From: UBA1672 sp965263215
GTDB taxonomy: Bacteria; Pseudomonadota; Alphaproteobacteria; Micavibrionales; Micavibrionaceae
DNA: 64,000 nt
Assembly: GCA_965263215.1 (NCBI GenBank)
Contig: OZ253663.1
Span: forward strand, 2,108,001 to 2,172,000
Direction: 5' to 3'
The first letter of the stretch is position 1. Each line of letters opens with the position of its first letter. Made by a program: the position numbers and the translations under genes. Shown here in pieces: positions 1 to 9,323 of the stretch. The notes under the pieces are model-generated. The model did no database searches. It saw only the letters and a program-made list of their open reading frames with translations, and was not told the DNA's origin.

Positions 1-67
1 CAAGGGTGAATAAAATGGCGCGCGAACTGCTTGTACCTTGATCAATAGAGAGGATGAATTTACTCAT
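1..67 (-). CDS. glpK: Glycerol kinase, N-terminal fragment (cut by window start)
   Basis: Reading the minus strand from the ATG at 67 gives MSKFILSIDQGTSSSRAILF, the typical opening of FGGY-family glycerol kinase, whose DQGT(T/S)SSRA stretch forms the ATP-phosphate loop. Only about 22 residues lie in the window. A good ribosome binding site (AAAGGA) precedes the ATG. It starts 30 bases after the end of glpD on the same strand, so the two probably form a glycerol utilisation operon: the kinase makes sn-glycerol 3-phosphate and GlpD oxidises it. The assignment rests on this short but very characteristic N-terminus. Confidence 0.85.
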   Translation of the reverse strand, partial: MSKFILSIDQGTSSSRAILFTL

Positions 68-97
68 GATAAATGTCCTTTGAAGGATGAGATGGTT

Positions 98-1603
98 TTA
101 TGCTGCGGATGAAAACGACGCTTCTATATTGGCGATGGTGTCCTCGGATATCTCCAGCGCGAGTTTAGATCGGCGCCAGATAATATCTTCGGCGGATGTT
201 ACCCATTCATAATTTTTCAAATAATCAATTTCCGCCTGATACACATCATCACCGTAATGCTTCCCCAAATCCTCCACCGCATTTTTATTGTGCAGAAAAT
301 AATCCATGTGTGATCCATACGCACAAGCATAGCGATATCGGAGAGTCTCAGGCAGCCACGGATATTCCTTCTCCTGATGCGCGCAGAATCCATCAAAATC
401 AAGCTTTCCGAAATCACCACCCGCCAAGGGCTCACGGTCAGTCCAGCCTTCATTCAAACGCCCCGACAGCCCCATCAACGTATCGACAACATCTTCGGAT
501 ACGGCGCGGTATGTGGTGAGTTTCCCCCCGAAAAGCGAAAGCAACGGTGCCTCATAACGGCCGTGATGATAAATTAAATGCTCACGCGTGACCTTGGATG
601 CGTTTTCGGTGCCGTCATCCAACAACGGACGCACGCCACTGAACGTAAAGATCACATCTGATTTATTGATTTTTTGATCGAAATTTTGATTATACGCCTT
701 ACAGAGGTAATTCATTTCTGCCTCCGATATACGGGCATCACGCGGATCACCATCGTAATCCTCCTCCGTTGTGCCAACCATTGTGTATTTGCCTTCATAC
801 GGCGTCACGAAAACAATACGTCCATCAGGCTGTTGCAAGACATAAGCCTGATCACCCTCATACTGGCGCGGCAGAATAATATGGCTGCCCTTAACCAAAC
901 GCACAGACGGCAAATCAGGATCATTGCCATCCAGACCAATCGCGCTTAGAAACTGCCCCACCCAAGGCCCCGTCGCATTGACCACCATTGATGCACTGAT
1001 CGTAATGCTGTCACTCGAATTAACGTCTTTTAAGCTGACGCGCCATTTCCCGTCATGAATATCCAAATGATCACATTTGGTATAATTCAAAATTTTCGCG
1101 CCGCGCGCCGCCGCATCAACGGCATTCATAACAACCAGGCGTGTATCATCGGCCTGACAGTCCATATACACAAAGCCATTATCATGCTTTTTGTCCAAAG
1201 GTTGCCCCAGCGGATCTTGCGTAAAATTAACCATCCTTGAATCCGGTAAAGATTTCTTACCGCCAAGGCGATCGTAAATCCATAAGCCCAACTTCAACAA
1301 CCACTTCGGCCTGCGCTGATCATCCAGCGGGATAACGCACGCGACCGGCCAGATAAGATGTTGCGCATTTTTATAAAGAATTTCACGCTCTTTCAATGCC
1401 TTACGGACAAGAGAAAATTCGCGGTGTTCCAAATACCGTATGCCACCATGAATAAGTTTTGAACTGGCGGAGGATGTCGCGCCGGCGATGTCTTGTGCCT
1501 CTACCAACAGAACGGACAAGCCACGCCCCGCGGCATCTCTCGCGATGCCTGCGCCGTTTATCCCACCACCAATGACACATAAATCGTAATGAACGTCTTC
1601 CAT
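98..1603 (-). CDS. glpD: Aerobic glycerol-3-phosphate dehydrogenase
   Basis: A 501-residue FAD enzyme that oxidises sn-glycerol 3-phosphate to dihydroxyacetone phosphate and passes electrons to the quinone pool at the inner membrane. The N-terminus carries the dinucleotide-binding motif GGGINGAG (residues 12-19) followed by ARDAAGRG. The GATSSASSKLIHGGIRYLE segment and FSGVRPLLDD are typical of GlpD, and length matches the family. The open frame extends 18 codons further upstream, but I start at the ATG (1601-1603) because the extra Cys-rich residues do not fit the family and the Rossmann fold begins at once. It is followed by glpK at 30 bases, which supports a glpD-glpK operon. Confidence 0.95.
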   Translation of the reverse strand: MEDVHYDLCVIGGGINGAGIARDAAGRGLSVLLVEAQDIAGATSSASSKLIHGGIRYLEHREFSLVRKALKEREILYKNAQHLIWPVACVIPLDDQRRPKWLLKLGLWIYDRLGGKKSLPDSRMVNFTQDPLGQPLDKKHDNGFVYMDCQADDTRLVVMNAVDAAARGAKILNYTKCDHLDIHDGKWRVSLKDVNSSDSITISASMVVNATGPWVGQFLSAIGLDGNDPDLPSVRLVKGSHIILPRQYEGDQAYVLQQPDGRIVFVTPYEGKYTMVGTTEEDYDGDPRDARISEAEMNYLCKAYNQNFDQKINKSDVIFTFSGVRPLLDDGTENASKVTREHLIYHHGRYEAPLLSLFGGKLTTYRAVSEDVVDTLMGLSGRLNEGWTDREPLAGGDFGKLDFDGFCAHQEKEYPWLPETLRYRYACAYGSHMDYFLHNKNAVEDLGKHYGDDVYQAEIDYLKNYEWVTSAEDIIWRRSKLALEISEDTIANIEASFSSAA

Positions 1604-1674
1604 CTTATCCACAAGGATACAGCAAGTTATGCACATTGAAAAGGTGCGCTTACACATTATTACAATTAGGAAAA

Positions 1675-2067
1675 TTACTTTTTAGCGCACGATATCCTGA
1701 TCTTGGCCTCAAGCTGTTCTATCGTGAATGGTTTCCCGATATAGGCCGTTACACCCGACTCCTTCGCCTCCACAACAGAACTCATATCTTGCCGCCCTGT
1801 CACCATCAGAAAAGGCATGTCCTGATGTACTGCTCTGATCTGACGCAATAATTCCACACCTGTCATAGCGGGCATATTCCAATCACAAATTACGACATCA
1901 AAAAACTTATCTTCTTCGTCAATACGCCGCAGAGCCTCCTCCCCGTTGGCAGATTCTGACACATCAACCAAGCCTATCTGGCTTAGCATCTCCTTCAGAA
2001 GCTCACGTGAATCCTCCTGATCATCGACAATCAATGCTTTTAAAGTTTCAAAATTCACGTTTGACAT
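1675..2067 (-). CDS. Single-domain response regulator (CheY-like receiver)
   Basis: A 130-residue stand-alone receiver domain. The acidic pair D15-D16, the phosphoacceptor D62 (in VICDWNMPAMTG), T90 and K112 (in IGKPF) are all present, so phosphorylation should be possible; there is no output domain. The ATG at 2067 overlaps the stop codon of the kinase upstream by one base, with AAAGGG as a suitable ribosome binding site; an in-frame GTG three bases earlier is an alternative. Translational coupling strongly suggests that the hybrid kinase at 2067-4136 is its partner. The output is unknown: it may act by protein interaction, like CheY or DivK. Confidence 0.9.
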   Translation of the reverse strand: MSNVNFETLKALIVDDQEDSRELLKEMLSQIGLVDVSESANGEEALRRIDEEDKFFDVVICDWNMPAMTGVELLRQIRAVHQDMPFLMVTGRQDMSSVVEAKESGVTAYIGKPFTIEQLEAKIRISCAKK

Positions 2068-4136
2068 CACGATGCCCTTTCCGCTTTGTCGTTAGATGTT
2101 TTCCACTGTGGTAATTCAACCGCCCCGTCCGCATTGCCTTCTATACCAAGCTCCAGACATAACACCTGAACGAGCTTTTCGTAATTAACCGGCTTGGCGA
2201 TAAATGTTGCGTCATCCGGAATACCGATCGGCTTACCCTTCGCATGTGCGGGGTAACCGCTCATGAAGATAACTTTGGTGTCAGGGCGTTCTGATGAGAA
2301 CAGTTTCGCCAATTTTTCGCCATTCATTTCCGGCATAATTGCATCGGTCAATAATATATCTATTTTCCCCTCATACTCTTCTTGTACCTTCGATGCCTCT
2401 TTACCATTTCTGGCGGTTAAAATATTGAGCCCCAAATCCTCAAGCATGGTTTTAACAACATGCAAAAGGTCCGGCTCATCCTCCGCCACGAGAACGGTAT
2501 AGCCATCTAAATTAAGCTCCGCAAGATCACTCGCACCCGCAGACGAGGTATCGGTGATTTCTTCAAAACTGCGCGGCAGGTAAACGTAAAATGTCGTGCC
2601 CTTTCCTAATTGAGATTCAACATCAAGGTGTCCGCCCAATTCATTCACCAAACCATAAACAACCGACAGCCCCAACCCTGTGCCTTTCCCTTGTTCTTTC
2701 GTCGAGAAAAACGGATCAAAAATACGTTCAATCGTTTCTTCATCCATCCCCGTTCCGGTATCGCCCACGGCTATGCGAATATAATCATCCGCTTCCATCA
2801 CCGAAGATATGTGTTCGGGTATATCTTTAATTTCAGGGCAGCTCAGTTCTATTGATACAGTTCCACCTTCCGGCATTGCATCACGCCCGTTAATCGCAAG
2901 ATTCATCACGATTTGTTGAATAGAGGACGCACTGCCCGACACATTAACCGCATCATTCGGTAAAGACATTTTCAGATCAACTGACGTCCCAAGCAACGGC
3001 AGCAATAAATCTGATTGTTCATCAATAATATCAGCCACGCTGACGCAACTTCTGGATACAACCTTATGACGACTAAATGTCAACATTTTGCGCGTTAGCC
3101 CCGCCCCGCGATCAGACGCTGCTTCTATTTTTTCCAAATATTTTTCCGCTTTTTCATTCTGACCATCCAATAATTTTGCCGTCATCGTGGCATAGCCACC
3201 AATGATAGACAGGATATTGTTAAAGTCATGTGCAATACCTGCGGCCAACTGCCCCAAGGATTCAAGCTTTTGAGATTGGAAAACCTCAGCCTCACGTTGT
3301 TTTAATTCAGTAATATCAGACATCAATCCAATGAATAAATCTAAATCCCCCCCCTGAAAAACCGGCGATAACTTCATTGTAAAATATTGTTTTTGATCAT
3401 CGGCCGTACGTTCCAATTCAATTTCAGCATTTTCCTGACGATCCAAAGATTTGCTCAGCTTTTCACGCTCATCCTCTGAAAATATGGACATCAGGGCGCC
3501 CCATCCGCTACCGACCAGATCTTTCGAATTTTTGCCCGTAAACTCACAGAATGCATCATTCACAAATAATATGGGGTTGCTTGTTTGTTTGGGATCACTG
3601 ATCGCGATGCCCGTGGTCGTTGATTGTATTGCCTCCATCAGTTGGTAATTAATCGTGTTTAACTGTCTTAAATTTTCCTGCTGTTGGCGACCTTTACTAA
3701 TATCAATCAAGGTAAATAACGTCATCTTACTGTTCAATTTACGTGCGTGCACAAGACAAAGGCGTGTTTCATTAAGATATATAACCTCTTTAAAATCCGG
3801 AACGCTTTCGAAGCTATACTGGTTCATGATCGTATTTTTAATGCTCTCATCGAAATCAACCGCATGATCAAACAAACAATCCAACAGTGCGTATTGTGTT
3901 AGATCATCAAATTCCCCTTCGATAATGGCACCAAGTTTTGAGCGCGCAAGTGTGTTCGATTTGAGGAGGCACCCATCCTCATCAAAAACCAACAAACCAT
4001 GGTCAGAGGCATTAATAATGTCATCCAGCAATGGCGATTGCACCTGCACACGCTTTTTACCGCATACAAAATACAGCGAGGCAAAGCAGACACCTGCAAA
4101 TAATGAAAAAGCTGTAATTGTTGGATCAGTTAGCAA
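2067..4136 (-). CDS. Membrane-anchored hybrid histidine kinase, CckA-like architecture
   Basis: A 689-residue sensor kinase. One membrane segment lies near residues 8-26. Two PAS-like regions follow (about 36-150 and 165-280), then HisKA with H303 in IAHDFNNIL, a HATPase domain (N-box N416; DTGTG near 459-463; GTGLGL near 485-490) and a C-terminal receiver with phosphoacceptor D598. Length and domain order are close to CckA of Caulobacter, but CckA normally has two membrane helices and orthology is not proven. The start is a TTG, the first start codon after an in-frame stop, preceded by GGGGAAA; no ATG occurs before residue 104 and a later start would lose the membrane helix. It overlaps the receiver gene downstream, and the yjbH-like gene diverges upstream. 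Confidence 0.9.
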   Translation of the reverse strand: MLTDPTITAFSLFAGVCFASLYFVCGKKRVQVQSPLLDDIINASDHGLLVFDEDGCLLKSNTLARSKLGAIIEGEFDDLTQYALLDCLFDHAVDFDESIKNTIMNQYSFESVPDFKEVIYLNETRLCLVHARKLNSKMTLFTLIDISKGRQQQENLRQLNTINYQLMEAIQSTTTGIAISDPKQTSNPILFVNDAFCEFTGKNSKDLVGSGWGALMSIFSEDEREKLSKSLDRQENAEIELERTADDQKQYFTMKLSPVFQGGDLDLFIGLMSDITELKQREAEVFQSQKLESLGQLAAGIAHDFNNILSIIGGYATMTAKLLDGQNEKAEKYLEKIEAASDRGAGLTRKMLTFSRHKVVSRSCVSVADIIDEQSDLLLPLLGTSVDLKMSLPNDAVNVSGSASSIQQIVMNLAINGRDAMPEGGTVSIELSCPEIKDIPEHISSVMEADDYIRIAVGDTGTGMDEETIERIFDPFFSTKEQGKGTGLGLSVVYGLVNELGGHLDVESQLGKGTTFYVYLPRSFEEITDTSSAGASDLAELNLDGYTVLVAEDEPDLLHVVKTMLEDLGLNILTARNGKEASKVQEEYEGKIDILLTDAIMPEMNGEKLAKLFSSERPDTKVIFMSGYPAHAKGKPIGIPDDATFIAKPVNYEKLVQVLCLELGIEGNADGAVELPQWKTSNDKAERAS

Positions 4137-4300
4137 GAATTTCCCCGCTTATCAGAAAAGCATGTCACACCATACTATTCTAATATGCTTAACACCTAAA
4201 TGTAAAACATATAGGGCATCTTTGACATACCGACGTATTTGAGCGAGAATATACATAAGTGCTGCTCGGTACCTATTTTCATTTTTGATCTTCCACATAA

Positions 4301-6382
4301 ATGATACCCAAAAAAATTAAAGCTGGCCTGTGTTTGTCGGGGATACTAACCCTGATACCTTTCGTTGCATCCGGCACAATCGGAGACACACCGTACACCC
4401 CCGCCCTCAACGGATTTCTGGGACTGAATACAGTGCCTAATGCTCGTATGGATCAGGCAGGTACAGTGCGCGCGGGTGTATCAACATTAGATCCCTTCAC
4501 ACACGGCTTTGTCGGCATACAAATCGCCGATCCATTATTGGTCAATTTCAGACAAACCGCAGAGACATCAAACCCGATAAAGGATGCTGAGCGCCTACTT
4601 CCGGGAGTTGATTTAAAATTAAGATTGCTCGAAGAAACGGCGCATAAGCCTGCAATTTCCGTAGGATTGCAATCTGCCATAGGACACCGCAGAATGGCCG
4701 CTGAGTATATCGCCTTGTCCAAACGGTATCATAATTTTGACTTTACAGCAGGTATCGGATGGGGGCGGTTTGGTACATCGGCGCAATTTGATAATCCGTT
4801 TAAAATCTTTGGCTCTCACTTTAAACAAGCGAGAGATTTGTCTAGCGAAACACCGAACGATCCGTCCGATTGGTTTACAGGCGATAAAGTTGGGTTTTTC
4901 GGCGGTGTGGAATATTTCCTGCCCTATGACGGATTGTCATTAAAACTGGATTACGGATCAGACCGATACAGCGTTGAAAGCGCACAATCAGACTTCAATA
5001 CGCCCGCCCCGTGGGGCGTTGGTCTGTCATACAATCATAATGGCTGGATTAGTGCGGGGATCGGCGCGCAAGGCACTGATAAAATCATGGGACGGATCAG
5101 CATACAATCCACCCCCGCGCGCTGGCCTTTTAAAAATAAGACATACCCTGACATACCCACTTTTGACATAGACACCTCAGACATACAGGCGCGCAATCCG
5201 TTTCACGTTAAAAAAGGCGCCGACATTGATAATATCACCGTTGAAGGCAATCATATTCAGGTGGATTTACACATCCCCGAGGGTGTGCCTGCCCCGCAAT
5301 ATATGGGACGTACACTCCGTCATTTAAACCAAATATCTGATAATGACATTAAAACCATTACGCTAAACCTGAAGGAGCATAATCTAAACGGCACATCGGT
5401 CACGTTCCTGCGTAAGGACATTGAAAAGGCCCTGATACACAACAATAAAAGCCCCAACGAGCTATGGAATAATACAAACTTTCATAAACGTACGGCACAT
5501 GAAAAGTCGCCCGCCGCCTTGCACACCAACGATATTCCACTATCCGTGAGCTTGGATAATCAATTCAGCCTGTCAGAGGAAGATAGCGGCATCCTATACC
5601 GATCATCTGCCCTGATAAACGCGAAACACACCAATTTCCTTGGCTTTTCGCTTGGCGCATCGCTACGCCTTAATTTAGCAGACAATCTGGATAAGTTAGA
5701 AGAGTTACGCCCCGCTGCCATCATCCCCATACGCAGTGATGTCGCCGATTTTGCAGAGACGCGCGTCAGTCTGGACCAAGCACATATAAGCTATACCCAC
5801 ACCATCGCGCCCGAAGTGCACGCCGCCATCAATGCGGGGTATCTGGAAGAATTCTTTGCAGGATTTGGCGGGGAAATACTTTATCGCCCTATTCGCTCAC
5901 GCTTTGCCATTGGCATTGAAGGCTGGCAAACTTACAGACGTGATCCCAATACCACACTAAACGCAGGACTAAACGGAACCGTGTTCCGCAGTGGGCACGC
6001 CAATATTTGGTATGATATCCCATCGCAAGACATCACAGCCAAATTCAGCGCAGGCCGTTTTATCGCCGGTGATCGGGGCATTTCATTTGGGTTAGAGAAA
6101 AGATTTATGAACGGCGCAACCCTTAACGGGCAAGTATCCATCAGTAATGCCAGTGACCCCGATTTATTCGGCAGTACGACCCATGCCTATCACAGTGTAA
6201 ATTTAAAACTGCCGCTTGGAAGTTTACCTTATGTGCCAACAGGCAGTGCCATCACAAATCAGATTGCACCATTCGGACGGGACATCGCACAGAAAATCCG
6301 TAAACCTATCGACCTATATTCGCGCACAGATTCATTTACCGTCGATCATATGGCAAAACATTGGCAAGAAATTTTGGATTAA
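4301..6382 (+). CDS. YjbH-family (DUF940) outer-membrane exopolysaccharide protein
   Basis: A 693-residue exported protein: a signal peptide (hydrophobic segment near residues 8-25) is followed by the GFLGLNTVPNARMDQAGTVR block typical of YjbH/GfcD proteins. The rest alternates short hydrophobic and polar stretches with repeated aromatic-rich strands, consistent with a large beta-barrel. YjbH proteins belong to exopolysaccharide or capsule export loci of the yjbEFGH/gfc type. The partner genes yjbEFG are not in this window, so this copy stands alone. It diverges from the hybrid kinase, the 160-base gap presumably holding both promoters. I see no strong ribosome binding site before the ATG. 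Confidence 0.8.
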   Translation: MIPKKIKAGLCLSGILTLIPFVASGTIGDTPYTPALNGFLGLNTVPNARMDQAGTVRAGVSTLDPFTHGFVGIQIADPLLVNFRQTAETSNPIKDAERLLPGVDLKLRLLEETAHKPAISVGLQSAIGHRRMAAEYIALSKRYHNFDFTAGIGWGRFGTSAQFDNPFKIFGSHFKQARDLSSETPNDPSDWFTGDKVGFFGGVEYFLPYDGLSLKLDYGSDRYSVESAQSDFNTPAPWGVGLSYNHNGWISAGIGAQGTDKIMGRISIQSTPARWPFKNKTYPDIPTFDIDTSDIQARNPFHVKKGADIDNITVEGNHIQVDLHIPEGVPAPQYMGRTLRHLNQISDNDIKTITLNLKEHNLNGTSVTFLRKDIEKALIHNNKSPNELWNNTNFHKRTAHEKSPAALHTNDIPLSVSLDNQFSLSEEDSGILYRSSALINAKHTNFLGFSLGASLRLNLADNLDKLEELRPAAIIPIRSDVADFAETRVSLDQAHISYTHTIAPEVHAAINAGYLEEFFAGFGGEILYRPIRSRFAIGIEGWQTYRRDPNTTLNAGLNGTVFRSGHANIWYDIPSQDITAKFSAGRFIAGDRGISFGLEKRFMNGATLNGQVSISNASDPDLFGSTTHAYHSVNLKLPLGSLPYVPTGSAITNQIAPFGRDIAQKIRKPIDLYSRTDSFTVDHMAKHWQEILD

Positions 6383-6423
6383 ACGAAGAATAAGATTCAA
6401 TTTTTGATTGAATGCCATAATCA

Positions 6424-6453
6424 CAAAAAAGAACCGCCTTTATTTAAGGCGGT
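6424..6453 (-). terminator. Rho-independent terminator, minus strand (possibly bidirectional)
   Basis: ACCGCCTT (6433-6440), a five-base loop and AAGGCGGT (6446-6453) form a perfect 8-bp stem. On the minus strand it is followed by TCTTTTTTG, so it can end transcripts from the rluD side; on the plus strand the following CAAATTT is a poor U-tract, so termination of the yjbH-like gene (stop at 6382) is less certain. The remaining AT-rich sequence up to 6640 shows no gene. Confidence 0.7.
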
Positions 6454-6640
6454 CAAATTTGGTCTTATAGTTTTTTATAAACTTAATTTATATAAACGCA
6501 CCTATCTGGGATATATTCGGTGCGTATCGTTTTTAACTCAACACTTTTAACAATCATGTCCAAAAAAGATCAAAACACACATCGCTTATAATTCTTTTCT
6601 ATACCCTTCCATAATACATAAAATTTTATGTAAATACAAA

Positions 6641-7633
6641 TTACGGACTCTTTTTCAGTATTTTCAATATGTTAAGAATGTTTTTTGGAAGATCACTTGA
6701 AAAACACATACTATCCCCACTTACGGGGTGATCGAAGCGAATTTCCTTCGCATGCAATGCTTGGCGCGGAAATCCCATTATATTTTTAATAGATTCATTG
6801 GGATAGTTCTCTTTTTTAAGTTTTGAGATTAGCAATGTCGGCTGTGCGCCATATTGCCGATCCCCAACCAACGGATAGCCAAAAGCCTCCATATGCACAC
6901 GTATTTGATGGGTACGCCCTGTTTCCAATCGGCACTCCACCAAGGAACAAGCCTCACCATAACGCTCCAACACTTTATAGTGTGTCAGCGCATCTTTGGG
7001 GCTGTTGCTCATCACACTCATCTTCAAACGGTCATGCTTATGGCGCCCGATCGCTCTTTCAATTTTCCCTTTCAAAGGCATCGGCACACCAACAACAAGC
7101 GCGTGGTAGATGCGGCTCAACGTACGATCTGCGAGCTGCCCAGATAGCGATTGATGCGCATGATCATTCTTCGCGACCAACATCAGGCCACTTGTATCCT
7201 TATCCAGACGATGCACGATCCCCGGCCTTATCACACCGCCTATGCCCGACAGACTATCGCCGCAATGATGAAGCAAAGCATTCACCAACGTGCCGCTCCA
7301 GTTCCCTGCGGCTGGATGCACAACCATGCCAACGGCCTTATTAATCACGAGAAGATCATCGTCTTCATAAACGATATCAAGGGGAATATCTTCGGCCTGC
7401 GGTTCGCTTGGCGCCGGTGGGGGGACAACGATAACAAAGGCATCGCCCTCTTGCACAGCTTGCGACGGCGCACTCAATGTCTTTCCGTTCAAGGAAACTT
7501 TACCATCATCAATCAAACCGCGAATGCGTGAACGCGATAACTCATCACACAGCAGACTTAATACTTTATCCGCGCGCAGGCCCACATGCTGCTCTAACGC
7601 AGAAAAAGATAATTCATCACTTACATTACTCAT
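6641..7633 (-). CDS. rluD: Ribosomal large subunit pseudouridine synthase, RluD family
   Basis: A 330-residue RluA/RluD-family pseudouridine synthase. An S4 RNA-binding domain (about residues 16-70, with RADKVLSLLC and RSRIRGLIDDGKVSLNG) precedes the catalytic domain, whose HRLDKDTSG motif (141-149) carries the catalytic aspartate D144. The family isomerises uridines in 23S rRNA; RluD targets helix 69. The S4 domain and length favour RluD over RluA or RluC, but specificity within the family cannot be fixed from sequence alone. It starts at the ATG at 7631-7633 and ends well upstream of the hairpin near 6440. The exported protein gene lies 20 bases upstream on the same strand and may share its transcript. 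Confidence 0.88.
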   Translation of the reverse strand: MSNVSDELSFSALEQHVGLRADKVLSLLCDELSRSRIRGLIDDGKVSLNGKTLSAPSQAVQEGDAFVIVVPPPAPSEPQAEDIPLDIVYEDDDLLVINKAVGMVVHPAAGNWSGTLVNALLHHCGDSLSGIGGVIRPGIVHRLDKDTSGLMLVAKNDHAHQSLSGQLADRTLSRIYHALVVGVPMPLKGKIERAIGRHKHDRLKMSVMSNSPKDALTHYKVLERYGEACSLVECRLETGRTHQIRVHMEAFGYPLVGDRQYGAQPTLLISKLKKENYPNESIKNIMGFPRQALHAKEIRFDHPVSGDSMCFSSDLPKNILNILKILKKSP

Positions 7634-7653
7634 TATAAACCACTGTTTTATAT

Positions 7654-9246
7654 TTATTTACACGGATCCGCGTACGGGTCAGGCATATCACCAATCACCA
7701 CCCAGCCTTTTTGTACTAAATTTGGGCGTTTTTCAATGTTTTTAGCCGATTCATCGTGATTATCTTTATCTTCCTTTTGGTCAATCAATGCCTGCGCACT
7801 AATTTTCTTTTGCAAAAGTGCGAGGCCTTTTTTGGTGTTGTCCGATAAATCTACATCCGGCAAACGCACATCACCTAGTTCATTCAACGGTTTTTCCACT
7901 GATGGGTCTTCCCCAACCTTTTTTGTCATTGGCATGTCAGGCTTCACAAAACTGTGGCCGACAATAATGCGCTGCCCGTCTTTACTTTCGGATAGTTGCG
8001 AAAGGGATACACCCTGCCCGTAATAAAATGCATCCCCCGATAATGTAATACCGCGCGGTGAGAGCGTCAAAAGATGCCCGTAATCGCTTTCACTGGTTAT
8101 ACCGAAACCTGACATTTTGTCTTTTTGGGGAGCGCCCTCTTGTGGCTGCTCATCCTCGTCCACAGCTTCGGCCATCATCAGTAAAGCGACCAAGCCGTCT
8201 TTATTGACATTTAAACCGCGCACATTGTAATGATGCGCACCATTTTCACTCATGTAATAACGCTGCCACGGCATATTTCCGCTCGTACCATCAAGCTTGG
8301 CAAACCATACACCATCACTATCAGAATCGGCTGCACCGATGTTGGCAGCAACATAAACATCACCATCCTTATCCGGAACAGAAGATATAACCTTGGCCGA
8401 AATGCCGCGGCTGAACTCTTTTTGCCAAACAATCGACAAATCTTCATCCAATCGTAAAACCCATCCGATTTCCTTACCATTGTTGTTTTCGAAATATCCC
8501 GTTGCGATATAGCCGAACGTATCTCCGTCAAATTTCGCTACGGACAGGCTGTTAATATTTGTTGTCTTACCCAAAACATAAGAACGCGTATTTTTTTGAT
8601 TTCCGTTTTTATCAAGAATGAGAACCGAAGCGTTTTTTTGATTATTTCCTGCCCCATTATCATTTTGAGATGACGTCAGCACAGGCATTGCCCACCCATC
8701 ACCACCAACCTTTGGTTGTAAATCATTGGCGCGTAAATTTACGCCCTTGGCTTGAATATTTTTTCCTGCTGTTAATTTTCCCTTACCATCAAAAAAACCC
8801 ATCCACATCATTTCGTGTTTTTGAGAGGTCTTCTTATTCACGAGCACAACATAGCCCGCCTCTCCATAAGGGAGAATTTTTACAATCTCATCCAAGTTTG
8901 AAACCGCATGTGTCTTTTCCCAAATTTTGCGCCCGCGCCTGTCAAATTCAACCAACAATAAAGACGGCTTCACGCCCTTCGCGACTTGCACTTCCCCAAC
9001 AGCAAGCACTTTGCCATTTTCTCGCCCTATGGCGGATACGAATTTTTCTTGCCGCCCTTCTTCACCATATAATGTATTCCACACCATAAATGCCCCCGGC
9101 TCCGGATGATGCAGGCGCGTTATCATTTCATACGGTGCATCGCAGGCCTGTGCGAATACAGGAGACGGGTTGGCGATCACGCCAGCCGCCAACAATCCGG
9201 AACAAAACACATACGCAGCGGAGGTTCTAAAATATCTATTGAGCAT
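7654..9246 (-). CDS. Exported protein of unknown function, propeller-like repeats
   Basis: About 530 residues with a clear signal peptide (hydrophobic segment, cleavage likely after the PVFA of SPVFA-QA). The mature part is built of recurring strands of the type 'G..W.....D......G....G', resembling sequence-degenerate PQQ/WD-type beta-propellers found in periplasmic proteins; I recognise no specific family. Four acidic Lys-rich segments make up the C-terminal 90 residues, ending DPYADPCK. I start at the ATG (9244-9246); an in-frame GTG two codons earlier is equally possible and neither has a clear ribosome binding site. It lies just upstream of rluD, and the glycosyltransferase gene diverges from it. 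Confidence 0.7.
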   Translation of the reverse strand: MLNRYFRTSAAYVFCSGLLAAGVIANPSPVFAQACDAPYEMITRLHHPEPGAFMVWNTLYGEEGRQEKFVSAIGRENGKVLAVGEVQVAKGVKPSLLLVEFDRRGRKIWEKTHAVSNLDEIVKILPYGEAGYVVLVNKKTSQKHEMMWMGFFDGKGKLTAGKNIQAKGVNLRANDLQPKVGGDGWAMPVLTSSQNDNGAGNNQKNASVLILDKNGNQKNTRSYVLGKTTNINSLSVAKFDGDTFGYIATGYFENNNGKEIGWVLRLDEDLSIVWQKEFSRGISAKVISSVPDKDGDVYVAANIGAADSDSDGVWFAKLDGTSGNMPWQRYYMSENGAHHYNVRGLNVNKDGLVALLMMAEAVDEDEQPQEGAPQKDKMSGFGITSESDYGHLLTLSPRGITLSGDAFYYGQGVSLSQLSESKDGQRIIVGHSFVKPDMPMTKKVGEDPSVEKPLNELGDVRLPDVDLSDNTKKGLALLQKKISAQALIDQKEDKDNHDESAKNIEKRPNLVQKGWVVIGDMPDPYADPCK

Positions 9247-9323
9247 GATCACAATCGCGATTAGGGTGGGACAGGCTTTGAGGATTTCCTCAAGCCCCCT
9301 AAGTGTAAAGCCGAATACGAAAA

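Noticed and set aside
2067..4136. Calling the hybrid kinase CckA
   Set aside because: Length and domain order agree, but only one membrane helix is seen and the histidine box differs (NILSIIGG in place of NLLTAIIG); CckA may be elsewhere in the genome.
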